64,000 bases of DNA from Sandaracinus amylolyticus (GTDB taxonomy: Bacteria; Myxococcota_A; Polyangia; Polyangiales; Sandaracinaceae): assembly GCF_000737325.1 (NCBI RefSeq), contig NZ_CP011125.1, positions 9,300,001-9,364,000 of the forward strand. Direction: 5' to 3'. A program made the position numbers and the translations under genes. Positions within the stretch are counted from its first letter, which is position 1; the number at the start of each line of letters is the position of its first letter. The notes beneath the pieces were generated by a model. That model saw nothing but the letters and a program-made list of their open reading frames with translations. It made no database searches and had not been told where the DNA came from. Shown here piece after piece: positions 16,231-24,691 of this stretch.

Positions 16231-16544
16231 TCATCGCGCCAGTTTCCACAGCGCGGCGCAGATCCCGTCGAGGCGCTTCATCAGCTCGACGTCGAGCGCA
16301 TCGACGTACCCGAACGCCTCCGCGACGCGCAGCGCGACGTCGACCTCGCGCGCACAACCGAGCGCGATCCGAACCGCATTCGCCCGTTGCCGTCGTACGC
16401 GCCCGTGCCTTCGGCCGCGTTCAGCGCGACCGACGCCATCGCGCGTCGCAGCCGATCTGCGAGGGAGCGATCGTGCTTCGCGACCAGCTTCGCGATCCGA
16501 CCGACATCGCGGCAGCATCCGATCGCGTTCTCCGTGAGCTTCAG
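16231..16544 (-). pseudogene. four-helix-bundle protein (23S rRNA intervening-sequence type), frameshifted
   Basis: The minus strand reads [20 protein letters not shown], then AKHDRSLADRLRRAMASVAL, NAAEGTGAYDGNGRMRF in one frame. It continues in another frame as RIALGCAREVDVALRVAEAF, GYVDALDVELMKRLDGICAA to a stop at 16231. Joined, these give a normal member of the four-helix-bundle family first known from intervening sequences in 23S rRNA genes. The shift lies near 16372; one lost base in TTCGG explains it, since restoring a C gives the family-typical RFRIALG. The expected start position carries CTG (16544) after a good GGAGG, not ATG, which also suggests decay. No 23S rRNA gene is nearby. 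A sequencing error cannot be excluded. Confidence 0.75.
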
Positions 16545-16854
16545 CGTCGTGTCCTCCGTTGCGCCCCACTCGGGGCACCCGCCCCACGCCGCCGGCGCGC
16601 GCAGACCGGGTCGACGACGCGAAGCGCCCGCGCGGAGCCGCACGGAGCGAAGCGGAGGAGGCGAGCACGGGTGACCGCGAAGCGGTCATCGTCGACGCGG
16701 TCGAGCACGCCGGCATGCTCGAGAAGCCCGAGCGGGCCACCCCGGCCAGCGTTCGAGATGGCCGACCGCGAGGTCGAGCGAAGCGAAGACGAGCCCGCGC
16801 GGAATCGTGCGTAGCGTCAAGCCGGCATCGACCTCCGCTGGAACCTCGGGCCGA
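16545..16854. other. unassigned spacer between pseudogene and right repeat array
   Basis: About 310 bp without a convincing gene on either strand. It holds the GGAGG upstream of the pseudogene and short GAAGCG/GAGCGAAGCG-type repeats (for example 16646-16690 and 16775-16800). Open frames cross it on both strands, but their products are Arg/Ala-rich and non-conserved in character. Confidence 0.5.
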
Positions 16855-17151
16855 CGCTGACGCGGATGCCGACTCCGACGCCGACGCTGACGCTGATGCC
16901 GACGCTGACGCTGATGCCGACGCTGACGCTGATGCCGACGCTGACGCTGATGCCGACGCTGACGCGGATGCCGACGCCGACGCGGATGCCGACGCTGACG
17001 CGGATACCGACGCTGGCGCGGATACCGACGCCGACGCCGACTCCGACGCCGACGCCGACGCCGACGCCGACACTGACTCCGACGCCGACGCCGACGCCGA
17101 CGCCGACTCCGACGCCGACGCCGACGCCGACTCCGACGCCGGCGCCACGAC
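16855..17151 (-). repeat. degenerate hexanucleotide array, GACGCC orientation
   Basis: About 300 bp of GACGCC, GACGCT, GATGCC, GACTCC and related 6-bp steps on the plus strand (plus strand reads Asp-Ala/Asp-Ser). It is the reverse complement in composition of the array at 15804-16145, so the two are inverted around the four-helix-bundle pseudogene. It ends about 12 bp before the stop codon of the 17163-21182 gene. Confidence 0.85.
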
Positions 17152-17162
17152 GCGGCTCTCAG

Positions 17163-20100
17163 TCAGTTCTGCCGAACGCAGTACACCGGCAGCGCCTGCG
17201 AGCACGTGCCGAGCTCGGCCTCGCCCCACCGGTTCCACGAAGCCCCGGCCGCCACGCCGCGACGACCCGACGACAGCGCGCCCGACGACGTCCAGCCCGC
17301 GCACGTCTGCATGCCACCCGCGGCCCCACTGGGGCTCCCGTTCGCGTGGCCCGTCCACACCATCGCGGGCATCCAGCCCGGCGCGTTCGCGTAGGGATCG
17401 CCGCTCGCGAGCTGGTTCATCGTCGTCGCCAGCCGGCCCATCGCGCTCACGAGCTGCGGGCGCCCGCCGACGAGCCATCCATCCGGCCGGTAGAACGGCC
17501 CCGCGTACGTGATCCGCGCGCCCGCCGACTGCGTCGGCGTCGACACGAACGCGACGTAGGTGCCCGAGAAGCCCGCCGCCGTCGCGTCCATCTGGCACCC
17601 CGAGTCCATCGTCGCGACGGTCGCGCTCCCGGTGAACGCGCGGCTGCTGACGAACGCGTAGCCCGCGTTCGCGACCGGCAGCGGCGTGCGCGCCGGATAC
17701 GTCGCGCCCACGCCGAAGCAGTAGAGCCGCCGCGGCACGCTGCAGTCGATCCCGTCGGCGCCGCGCAGCGCCGCGGTCCACTCGCCGCCGCCGCGCTCGA
17801 CGTGCCCGACCACCGCGGTCGACGTCGTGCGCGCCGAGAGCCAGTTGTCGCAGGTCTCCGTCGCGATCGAGCCGTCGTGCATCGTGCCCGTCCACGCGAG
17901 CGCCGGCACCGGCACCGGCGTGCCCGTCTCGTCGAGCCCGATCGGATGGCGCAGCGTGCCCGTGACGAGATCCTTCGCGATGTACGCGACCGGCAGACCG
18001 TCGGGCCGCACGTACCCGTCGACGCCGTCGATGCCGCGATCCTGCGCGGACTGCGACGACGTCGAGAGCCACGCGCGGTACTGCACCGGCGGCAGCCCCG
18101 CGCTGCGCGCGTGCTCCACGCAGATGTCGTCGGCGCGCGCGGGCCCGCCGAGATCGCCGACGTACGTCGCGCTCGTCACGAACACGACGTTGCCGAGCTG
18201 CACGAACGACGCGCTCACCGACGTGCTCGCGCCGAGCGTCACCGCGCACGTGGTCCCGCGGCTGCACGTCGCGACGCCGCTCCAGCCGTCGAACACCGCC
18301 CATCCCGGCGCGCTCGCGGCGAGGCGCACCGTCGTGCCCGCGTCGAACGTGTCGCTGCACCCGCTCGTCGACCCGTTCGCGAAGCAGCGGATGTTGCCGA
18401 CGTCGGACGTGACGACGGGATCACGCCCGCCGATCTCGGGCCCGGGCCGCACCGTCAGCGTGACCTGCTGCACGAACGTCGCCGTCACGCTCTGCGCGGC
18501 CGTCATCGAGACCACGCAGCTGCCGGTCCCGCTGCACGTCGCGCCGCTCCACCCCGCGAAGCGATATCCGGTCGCCGGCGTCGCGCTCAGCGTCACGCTG
18601 GCGCCGTGGTCGTAGGTCGCGCTGCACGTCGCGCCGCAGCTGATCGTCGAGTCGCTCGACACGACGGTGCCCGAGCCGGCGCGGGTCACCGCGAGCGTGT
18701 AGCGGTCGAGCTCGAAGCGCGCGCGCACCGTCGTCGCCGCCGCGAGCGTCACCACGCACGTCGCCGACGTGCCGCAGCCCGTCGCGCCGGTCCATCCCGC
18801 GAACGTGCTGCCGGTCGCGGGCGCGGCCGTCAGCGTGATCGCGGTGCCGTGGTTGTACGTGTGATCGCAGTCGGTCCCGCAGGAGATGCCCGACGGATTC
18901 GACGTCACGGTGCCGCCCCCGCCCCCCTCGCGCACCACGTCGAGGCGGTACGCGTTGAGCGCGAACGTGGCGCCGATCATGCGCGCCTGATCCATCGTGA
19001 CGGTGCACGGACCGGTGCCGGCGCACGTGCCGGTCGGCGCGCCGCTCCATCCGCTGAACGTCGAGCCGGTGCTCGCCGTCGCGCCGAGCGTGACCATCGT
19101 CCCGTGGTCGAACTGCGCGCTGCAGGTCGCGGTCGGCGGGCACGCGATCCCGCTCGGCATCGACGTGATGCTGCCCGCGCCGGTGCCGCCGCGGCTGACC
19201 GTCAGCGTGTGTCGGATCGGCGCGAACGTCGCGGTCACGCCGATCGGCGTGGTGCCCATCGTGACCGTGCAGGTGCCGGTGCCGGTGCACGGCCCGCTGC
19301 TCCAGCCGCTGAACGTCGAGCCGGTCGCCGGCGTCGCGGTGAGCGTGATCGTCTGTCCGTTGGTGAAGCTCGCGCCGCACGTCGTGCCGCAGTCGATGCC
19401 GCTCGGGCTCGAGCTCACGGTGCCGCTGCCGACGCGCGTGACCGTCAGCACGTTCGTCCCGAGCGTGAACGTCGCGCTCACGCTCGCGGCGTCGGTGATC
19501 GGCACGGTGCAGCTCGTCGACGAGCCCGCGCTCGCGCACGCGCCGCCCCACCCCGCGAAGGTCGATCCCGGCGACGCCATCGCGGTGAGCGACACCGACT
19601 CACCGTGCGCGATCTGCGTGCTGCACGTGCCGCCGCAGTCGATGCCCGAGCCGCTCACCGTGCCGGTGCCGCCGCCGCTCTTGCTGACGCTGACCGTGTA
19701 GCGGTTGCGGCGCATCTGCGCGGTCACCGCGCGATCGGCGTTCGTCGTCACCACGCACGTCGTGCTCGTGCCCGCGCACGCGCCCGACCACTGCACGAAC
19801 GACGATCCCACGCTCGGCGACGCGGTCAGCGTGACCGACGTGTCGTGGTCGAAGCTCGCGAGGCACCCCGTGCTGCCGCCCGTCGTGCAGCTGATGCCCG
19901 AGGGCGCCGACGTCACCGTGCCCGCGCCGTCGTCGACCGCGTACGCGACGCTCACGGTGTGGCGATCGAGCGTGAAATTCGCGGTGATCGTCGTGTTCGA
20001 CGTCAGGCTCACGAAGCACACCGGCGTCGTCGGATCGCATCCTCCGCCCGACCATCCGGAGAACGTCGAGCCCACCGCCTCGGTCGCTTGCAGCGCCACG

Positions 20101-21182
20101 ACGTCGCCGTGGTCGCGCATCGCCGAGCACGTCGCGCCGCAGTTGATCAGCCCCGCCGGGCTCGTCGAGAAGACGCTGCCCGCGCCGTTGCCTCCGCGCT
20201 GGATCGTCAGCGTGTAGCGGCGCAGCGTGAACGTCGCGGTGACGGTGCGCGCCTCGCTCATCGTGACGGTGCACGCGCCCGTACCGGTGCACGCGCCCGA
20301 CCAACCGGCGAACGTCGAGTCGGAGCTCGGCGTCGCGCCGAGCGTGACCATCGTGCCCGCGGGGTACGACTCGGAGCAGTCGATCCCGCAGTCGATCCCT
20401 GCCGGCGACGACGTCACGCCGCCGCTGCCCGTGCCCGCGAGCGTCACGTTGAGCGAGCGTCGATCGCGATCGAACGCCGCGCCGATCGTCACGTCCTCGG
20501 TGAGCGTGATCGCGCACGCACCGGTGCCGGTGCACCCGCCGCCCGACCAACCCGCGAACACCGACGTGCCGCTGGGCGTCGCGGTGAACGTCAGCATCGT
20601 GCCCGCCGCGTACGTCCCGCTGCACGTGCCCGCCGCGCTGCCGTCGCACGTGATCGCTCCGTCCGACGACGCGACCGAGCCCGAGCCGTCGCCCGACACC
20701 GCGATCGCGACCTGCACCTGACGGATGTCGAGGCGCACCGTGATGGTGCGCGCCATGTCCATCGTGACCTCGCACGTGAGCGAGGCGTCGTCGCAGCCCT
20801 CGTCGGACCACCCGACGAACGTGCTGTTCTCGTCGGGCGCCAGCGTGAGCGTGACGAGCGTGTCGGGCGCGTAGCTCGCGCTGCACGTGTCGCCGCAGTC
20901 GATCATGCCGTCGCTGCTCGTGACCGTGCCCGCGCCCTCGCCGTCGAACGCGATCGTCAGCACGTGGCCCGCGCGCCCATCGAGCGATCCGTCGGCGCTC
21001 GCGTCGTCGGCGGCCGCGTCCTCCGGCTCGGCGTCCATCGCGACGCGCGCGTCGTCGCGCTGACCACCACCATCGGCCCCGCCGTCGTCGCCAGCGGTGA
21101 AGTAGCCGTCGAAATTCGTCGACAGCGTGCAGCCCGGCGCCGCGAGCGCGAGCGCGACCAGCCCGACCACGAGCTTCTTCAT
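17163..21182 (-). CDS. large lipoprotein: 11 InlB-like beta repeats plus two DUF1554 domains
   Basis: A 1339-residue protein with a lipobox (ALALAAPGC, Cys18) and an Asp/Ala linker. Eleven repeats of about 80 residues follow, each of the form LTV..GxGTVTSSPxGIxCGxTC...TxFxGWSG.CTGTGxCTVTM....VTATF. This is the divergent InlB B-repeat type, with two conserved Cys pairs per repeat. The C-terminal third has two DUF1554-like domains: [20 protein letters not shown] with [15 protein letters not shown], then [20 protein letters not shown] with [18 protein letters not shown]1554 occurs in outer-membrane proteins of Leptospira and myxobacteria. ATG 21182 has GGGGGG 7 nt upstream. It lies 20 bp behind the TPR gene in the same operon. 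Probable surface adhesin-like or structural lipoprotein. Confidence 0.85.
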   Translation of the reverse strand: MKKLVVGLVALALAAPGCTLSTNFDGYFTAGDDGGADGGGQRDDARVAMDAEPEDAAADDASADGSLDGRAGHVLTIAFDGEGAGTVTSSDGMIDCGDTCSASYAPDTLVTLTLAPDENSTFVGWSDEGCDDASLTCEVTMDMARTITVRLDIRQVQVAIAVSGDGSGSVASSDGAITCDGSAAGTCSGTYAAGTMLTFTATPSGTSVFAGWSGGGCTGTGACAITLTEDVTIGAAFDRDRRSLNVTLAGTGSGGVTSSPAGIDCGIDCSESYPAGTMVTLGATPSSDSTFAGWSGACTGTGACTVTMSEARTVTATFTLRRYTLTIQRGGNGAGSVFSTSPAGLINCGATCSAMRDHGDVVALQATEAVGSTFSGWSGGGCDPTTPVCFVSLTSNTTITANFTLDRHTVSVAYAVDDGAGTVTSAPSGISCTTGGSTGCLASFDHDTSVTLTASPSVGSSFVQWSGACAGTSTTCVVTTNADRAVTAQMRRNRYTVSVSKSGGGTGTVSGSGIDCGGTCSTQIAHGESVSLTAMASPGSTFAGWGGACASAGSSTSCTVPITDAASVSATFTLGTNVLTVTRVGSGTVSSSPSGIDCGTTCGASFTNGQTITLTATPATGSTFSGWSSGPCTGTGTCTVTMGTTPIGVTATFAPIRHTLTVSRGGTGAGSITSMPSGIACPPTATCSAQFDHGTMVTLGATASTGSTFSGWSGAPTGTCAGTGPCTVTMDQARMIGATFALNAYRLDVVREGGGGGTVTSNPSGISCGTDCDHTYNHGTAITLTAAPATGSTFAGWTGATGCGTSATCVVTLAAATTVRARFELDRYTLAVTRAGSGTVVSSDSTISCGATCSATYDHGASVTLSATPATGYRFAGWSGATCSGTGSCVVSMTAAQSVTATFVQQVTLTVRPGPEIGGRDPVVTSDVGNIRCFANGSTSGCSDTFDAGTTVRLAASAPGWAVFDGWSGVATCSRGTTCAVTLGASTSVSASFVQLGNVVFVTSATYVGDLGGPARADDICVEHARSAGLPPVQYRAWLSTSSQSAQDRGIDGVDGYVRPDGLPVAYIAKDLVTGTLRHPIGLDETGTPVPVPALAWTGTMHDGSIATETCDNWLSARTTSTAVVGHVERGGGEWTAALRGADGIDCSVPRRLYCFGVGATYPARTPLPVANAGYAFVSSRAFTGSATVATMDSGCQMDATAAGFSGTYVAFVSTPTQSAGARITYAGPFYRPDGWLVGGRPQLVSAMGRLATTMNQLASGDPYANAPGWMPAMVWTGHANGSPSGAAGGMQTCAGWTSSGALSSGRRGVAAGASWNRWGEAELGTCSQALPVYCVRQN

Positions 21183-21202
21183 CGACATGCCCCCCGACAC
21201 GT

Positions 21203-22063
21203 TCAGAGCTCCAGGTGCGCGGCGACGCTGCATCCGTCCGGGCCGCACATCGCGGTGACCGGCGGCTGCTCGCTCGACGACGACGAGCCGCCCGACACGA
21301 GATCGATCACGAGCCACACGAGCCCGCCCGCGAGCACCACGCCGCCGCCGATCAGCAGCACGTCGGTGGTGAGCGCGAGGGCGCGCCCGTCGTTCGCCTC
21401 GGACTCGAAGTCGTAGCCCGGCGGGCACGCGCGATCGGGGCACGTCGCGTCGAGCGTGTCCTGCGAGCTCAGCGCCATCGCGCCGGTGATCGCGCCGCCG
21501 ATCATCATCGCGGCGCCGACGCCCGCGACGACGAACGGGAACGGCGAGATGCCGCCGCCCTCGCCGCTCGACGGATCGGGCGCGGTCTCGAGCGACGCGT
21601 CGGGCGTGGTCTCGGCCCGCGTCTCGACCGGCGCGATCTCGGTCGGCGTCGTCTCGGCCGGCGCCTCGGTCGGCGTCGCGGTCGTGCCCTGCTGCTCGAC
21701 CATGCGATCCAGCGACTCGAGGCGCGCGCGCAGCATCGCCGCGTTCTCCGCGTCGGGCACGCGCGTCAGGTACTCGCGCAGCGCGTCGCGCGAGCGGACC
21801 AGATCACCGGCGTCGCGGTACGCGACGTAGACGTTGTAGAGGAGCTGCGGTCGCTGCGAGAGCTGGTAGGCCTGCTCGAACTCGCGCGCGGCCTCGAGGA
21901 AGCTGCCGTTCTCGTAGTGCGCCTGGCCGAGCCGGAAATGACGTCGGGCCTCGTCGTCGGTCGACGCCTGCGCCTGCGCGACGTCGACGTGGATCCCGAC
22001 GCCCGCCCACGCCGCGCTCGTGACGAGCCACGACGCGAGCCACCACGACCGGAATGATCGCAT
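21203..22063 (-). CDS. TPR-repeat membrane protein
   Basis: A 286-residue exported protein. The signal peptide (WWLASWLVTSAAWAGVG...VAQAQA) precedes two or three TPR units: ARRHFRLGQAHYENGSFLEA, AREFEQAYQLSQRPQLLYNV, and VAYRDAGDLVRSRDALREYL. After a Thr/Glu/Pro linker come two hydrophobic helices (FVVAGVGAAMMIGGAITGAM and ALTTDVLLIGGGVVLAGGLVW) around a short CPDRACPPG loop. This architecture is very common in Myxococcota and is usually called a tetratricopeptide membrane protein of unknown function; it may scaffold envelope complexes. It is the first gene of an operon with the InlB-repeat lipoprotein. Confidence 0.8.
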   Translation of the reverse strand: MRSFRSWWLASWLVTSAAWAGVGIHVDVAQAQASTDDEARRHFRLGQAHYENGSFLEAAREFEQAYQLSQRPQLLYNVYVAYRDAGDLVRSRDALREYLTRVPDAENAAMLRARLESLDRMVEQQGTTATPTEAPAETTPTEIAPVETRAETTPDASLETAPDPSSGEGGGISPFPFVVAGVGAAMMIGGAITGAMALSSQDTLDATCPDRACPPGYDFESEANDGRALALTTDVLLIGGGVVLAGGLVWLVIDLVSGGSSSSSEQPPVTAMCGPDGCSVAAHLEL

Positions 22064-22166
22064 GCCCCCTGCCCCCCTGGATGTTCCCCTCTGACGAGAG
22101 AGGTACGCTGCGACTATACAGCGACCTCCCCGCCCGATGGGAGAATCTCAGGCGTCCTACGACAGG

Positions 22167-22877
22167 CTATTCGCGCGCGGCGTAGAGCGAGTACGCGCCC
22201 CGGTCCTCGTCGGCGAACCCGGTCACCACGACGAGGACGCGACCGCCCGCGGGGATCGCGAGGCCGGTCACGAGGGGCTGCGAGAAGCCCGCGCCGTCGT
22301 CGTCCGCGTCGCGGCACGCGAGCTGGTCGGCGGGCATCCGGTCGCCGTCGTACACGACCATGTACGTGTCGACGAAGCTGTCGACCCAGACCTCGAACGT
22401 GCCCGCCGCGCCGGTGTTGCAGAGCACGTGCTCGGCGTACGGCACCGCGCCGGCGACGCTGGTCGCGCGAGCGGTGGCCGGGCAGGTCGCGGCGCTCGGG
22501 CGCGCCCACGTCGCGCCGCCGCTCGTCGTGCCGTCGATCGTGAGCGTGCCGGTCGTCGGGAGCGGCGTGCACGGGCGCGGCGGCGGGCCGGCGTCGGGCA
22601 TCGCGGGCGGCCCTGCGTCGGTGCCCGCGTCGATCGGCGTGCTCGCGTCGATGCCGATGCTCGCGTCGATTCCGGTGCTCGGCTCACCCGCGTCGATCGG
22701 CTCCCCCGCATCGACCTCGGTGATCGCGTCGGAGGTGCCCGCGTCGATCGCCGGTGGAGGCTGTGTCCCCGCGTCGCTGCCTGTCTGCCGCCCGCCCGTC
22801 GAGAAGCCACCGGAGCCGGTGGCGCACGCGCCGAGGAGGGTTCCGCCGAGGACGAGGGTGATCACACGCGAGGTCAT
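22167..22877 (-). CDS. lipoprotein with Asp/Ala/Gly linker, unknown function
   Basis: A 236-residue lipoprotein: MTSRVITLVLGGTLLGAC (Cys18), then a linker of IDAG/IDAS repeats to about residue 115. A compact beta domain follows (PCTPLPTTGTLTIDGTTSGG ... HVLCNTGAAGTFEVWVDSFV, DTYMVVYDGDRMPADQLACR, ... VLVVVTGFADEDRGAYSLYA). The C-terminal part looks like the pre-peptidase C-terminal/CUB-like beta-sandwich often found attached to exported proteins, but no catalytic domain is present. ATG 22877 was chosen because it begins the signal peptide. Confidence 0.68.
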   Translation of the reverse strand: MTSRVITLVLGGTLLGACATGSGGFSTGGRQTGSDAGTQPPPAIDAGTSDAITEVDAGEPIDAGEPSTGIDASIGIDASTPIDAGTDAGPPAMPDAGPPPRPCTPLPTTGTLTIDGTTSGGATWARPSAATCPATARATSVAGAVPYAEHVLCNTGAAGTFEVWVDSFVDTYMVVYDGDRMPADQLACRDADDDGAGFSQPLVTGLAIPAGGRVLVVVTGFADEDRGAYSLYAARE

Positions 22878-23037
22878 CGGGCGCGCGACGTAGCACCGAG
22901 CACGCGCGATCGCCCGTGGGAATGGCCATTCCGGATACTCAGGGCGTCGAAGTTCCAGGGCGGAAACACGCGCGAGACGGTCCGAGCGGCCGAGCCGGCG
23001 CGGCACGCGGACTGCTCCCTCGGGGCCGGAGGTCGCG

Positions 23038-23340
23038 ATGAAGTTCACGATCGAGATGCCCGACGTCTCCGCCTGTGGCGTCGAGCGCTGCGCGTACAAC
23101 GTCCACGGTGCCTGTCACGCCAAGGCGATCACGGTCGGCGACGGCGTCCACCCCGGCTGCGACACGTTCACGATGTCGATCCGCCATACCGACGGCGAGG
23201 TCCAGGCCGCGGGCGTCGGCGCCTGCAAGGTCGCGGTCTGCAAGTACAACCACGACCTCGAGTGCGACGCGCGCTCGATCGAGGTCGACGTCGACGAGGA
23301 GAAGGACGAGGCGACCTGCGTGACCTTCGAGCTCGAGTGA
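23038..23340 (+). CDS. DUF1540 domain protein (two copies)
   Basis: A 100-residue cytoplasmic-looking protein with two DUF1540 modules: VSACGVERCAYNVHGACHAK (residues about 10-29, followed by AITVGD) and VGACKVAVCKYNHDLECDAR (about 59-78, followed by SIEVDVD). Each has four cysteines in the C-x3-C-x7-C type spacing proposed to bind a metal. The role of the family is not known. The start is well supported by CCGGAGG 6 nt before the ATG. It is a single-gene unit; the 194 bp downstream hold nothing recognisable. Confidence 0.88.
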   Translation: MKFTIEMPDVSACGVERCAYNVHGACHAKAITVGDGVHPGCDTFTMSIRHTDGEVQAAGVGACKVAVCKYNHDLECDARSIEVDVDEEKDEATCVTFELE

Positions 23341-23534
23341 GCGACGCACCGTGCCTCGTCGTGTCGCGGCGCCGCGCGCGGCTCCGCCGCACCCCTGACG
23401 ACAGGCGCGCACTCGGTGCGCCGAGCGGGCACGCGCATTTCCGCCCTGTTTTCGGGCTCGGACGCGCGCTGGCGCCCCGCTCCGCATCCGGGGACGTGTG
23501 ATCTCGCCACGCGTGGTGCTTAGTCTCGGGCCCC

Positions 23535-24185
23535 ATGCGAACCACCATGTTCACGGCCATCCTCGCGTCCTCTCTCCTGTTCGCCCCGGCGCTCGTCAGC
23601 GCGCAGGGCACAACGACCACGACGACGACGACCACGACGACCGGCGGTGCCCGCGGCGGCGGCGCGGCGGCCGGCGGCGGGGCGCGCGCCGGCGGCGGCG
23701 CGGCGGGAGGTGGCGCCGCGGCGGGCGGCACGGCAGCGGGCGGCACCACCGCAGCGGGCGGCACCACCGCAGCGGGCGGCGCGACCGCGACGGCGGCGGG
23801 CGGCGAGGCGGCGGCCTGCACGGCGCGCCCCGGCCAGTACTGCGCGCCCGGCGCGAGCGAGGCGGCGGCATGCCCGGAGGGCAGCTTCTGCGTCGGCCGC
23901 ACGGCGCAGCCGATCGCGTGCCCGGCGGGCTCGTCGTGCCCGGCGCGCACCGCGCGTCCGCGCGCCTGCCCCGCGGGTCAGTTCTGCGCGGCGAACGCGG
24001 CGGCGCCCGAGGAGTGCCCCGAGGGCTCGTTCTGTCCGGCGGGCGCGAGCGCGCCGATCCCGTGCCCCGAGGGCTTCGAGTGCCCGGCGCGCGCGAGCTG
24101 GCCTCGCCCGGCGCGCCCGGCGCGCGCGGAAGCGCCGGCGCGTCGCACCCGCGCGAGCGCCGAGGCCGCGCCCGCGACGCCCTGA
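23535..24185 (+). CDS. secreted Gly/Ala-rich protein with Cys repeats
   Basis: A 216-residue protein with a clear signal peptide (MFTAILASSLLFAPALVSAQ, cleavage after ASA/VSA). A (T)n and GGAAAGG/AGGTTAAGG tract spans residues about 26-92. Six to seven repeats of about 17 residues follow (CPEGSFCVGRTAQPIA, CPAGSSCPARTARPRA, CPEGSFCPAGASAPIP), resembling the ephrin-receptor/GCC2-GCC3 type Cys-rich repeats, and an Arg/Ala tail closes the protein. It is likely extracellular or periplasmic. A second ATG at 23547 is a possible start. A strong hairpin follows the stop codon. Confidence 0.7.
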   Translation: MRTTMFTAILASSLLFAPALVSAQGTTTTTTTTTTTGGARGGGAAAGGGARAGGGAAGGGAAAGGTAAGGTTAAGGTTAAGGATATAAGGEAAACTARPGQYCAPGASEAAACPEGSFCVGRTAQPIACPAGSSCPARTARPRACPAGQFCAANAAAPEECPEGSFCPAGASAPIPCPEGFECPARASWPRPARPARAEAPARRTRASAEAAPATP

Positions 24186-24206
24186 CGTCGGCCGCATCGC
24201 GCAGAT

Positions 24207-24234
24207 GGAGATCCGATCCTCGGATCGGATCTCC
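24207..24234. terminator. 13-bp perfect hairpin, bidirectional terminator
   Basis: GGAGATCCGATCC (24207-24219) pairs perfectly with GGATCGGATCTCC (24222-24234) across a 2-nt loop. It lies between the convergent stops at 24185 and 24244 and could end transcripts from both sides, though no T-run follows on either strand. Confidence 0.7.
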
Positions 24235-24243
24235 GCGCGACGC

Positions 24244-24678
24244 TCACGGCTCGGCGCAGGTCTGCTCGAACCCCTGGTCCGGCGCGACGCAGCGCGCGTG
24301 ACATGCCGCGCAGCGCGCGATCGCGCCGTCCTCGATCACCACGCGATCCGGCGCGACGTCCTGCCACCGCCACGCATCGCCGTCCTCGCGGCGCATCGCG
24401 GTCCAGCCGATCGGATCGTCGCAGCCCTCGCTCGCGTGCTCTTCCTTCAGGATCACCGCGCCGACGGGGAACGTGCCGGTGCGCGACGTGTAGACGCCCG
24501 CGGCGTCGGGGCTCGCGAGCACGCGGATGAACGCGAGCTCGTGCTCGGGGCTGCGCCGGCAGTCGCGCACCTCGACGAAGGTCGACGCGTAGTCGGCGGG
24601 GAAGACGGGCGCGGCCGGCTCGGGCCCGGGGCAGCCGACGAGGACGAGCGCGGCGAGGAGGAGGGACGAGCGACGCAC
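24244..24678 (-). CDS. lipoprotein cytochrome P460-like, with CxxCH heme motif
   Basis: A 144-residue lipoprotein (LLAALVLVGC, Cys16). The middle reads SRTGTFPVGAVILKEEHASE, then GCDDPIGWTAMRREDGDAWR, similar to cytochrome P460-type proteins (pattern FP.G....KE....C...GW..M.R..G). A single c-type heme site CAACH lies near the C-terminus (about residues 122-126). It is probably an outer-membrane or periplasmic electron carrier, or a P460-like redox protein; the Lys crosslink of true P460 cannot be judged. It ends 13 bp downstream of the stop of the 24692 gene on the same strand, so the two are probably cotranscribed. Confidence 0.72.
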   Translation of the reverse strand: MRRSSLLLAALVLVGCPGPEPAAPVFPADYASTFVEVRDCRRSPEHELAFIRVLASPDAAGVYTSRTGTFPVGAVILKEEHASEGCDDPIGWTAMRREDGDAWRWQDVAPDRVVIEDGAIARCAACHARCVAPDQGFEQTCAEP

Positions 24679-24691
24679 GCGCCCGAGCCTA

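Noticed and set aside
16231-16544. Possible 23S rRNA gene around the IVS-type protein
   Set aside because: No rRNA sequence is recognisable on either side; the flanks are hexamer arrays.
16866-21416. Plus-strand open frame of about 1500 codons
   Set aside because: It is antisense to the InlB-repeat lipoprotein, rich in Arg/Ala/His and without conserved motifs. Long shadow frames are expected at this GC content.
22113-22118. TATAGT -10-like box upstream of the TPR gene (minus strand)
   Set aside because: No -35 hexamer at 16-18 bp; one hexamer alone is not enough to call a promoter.
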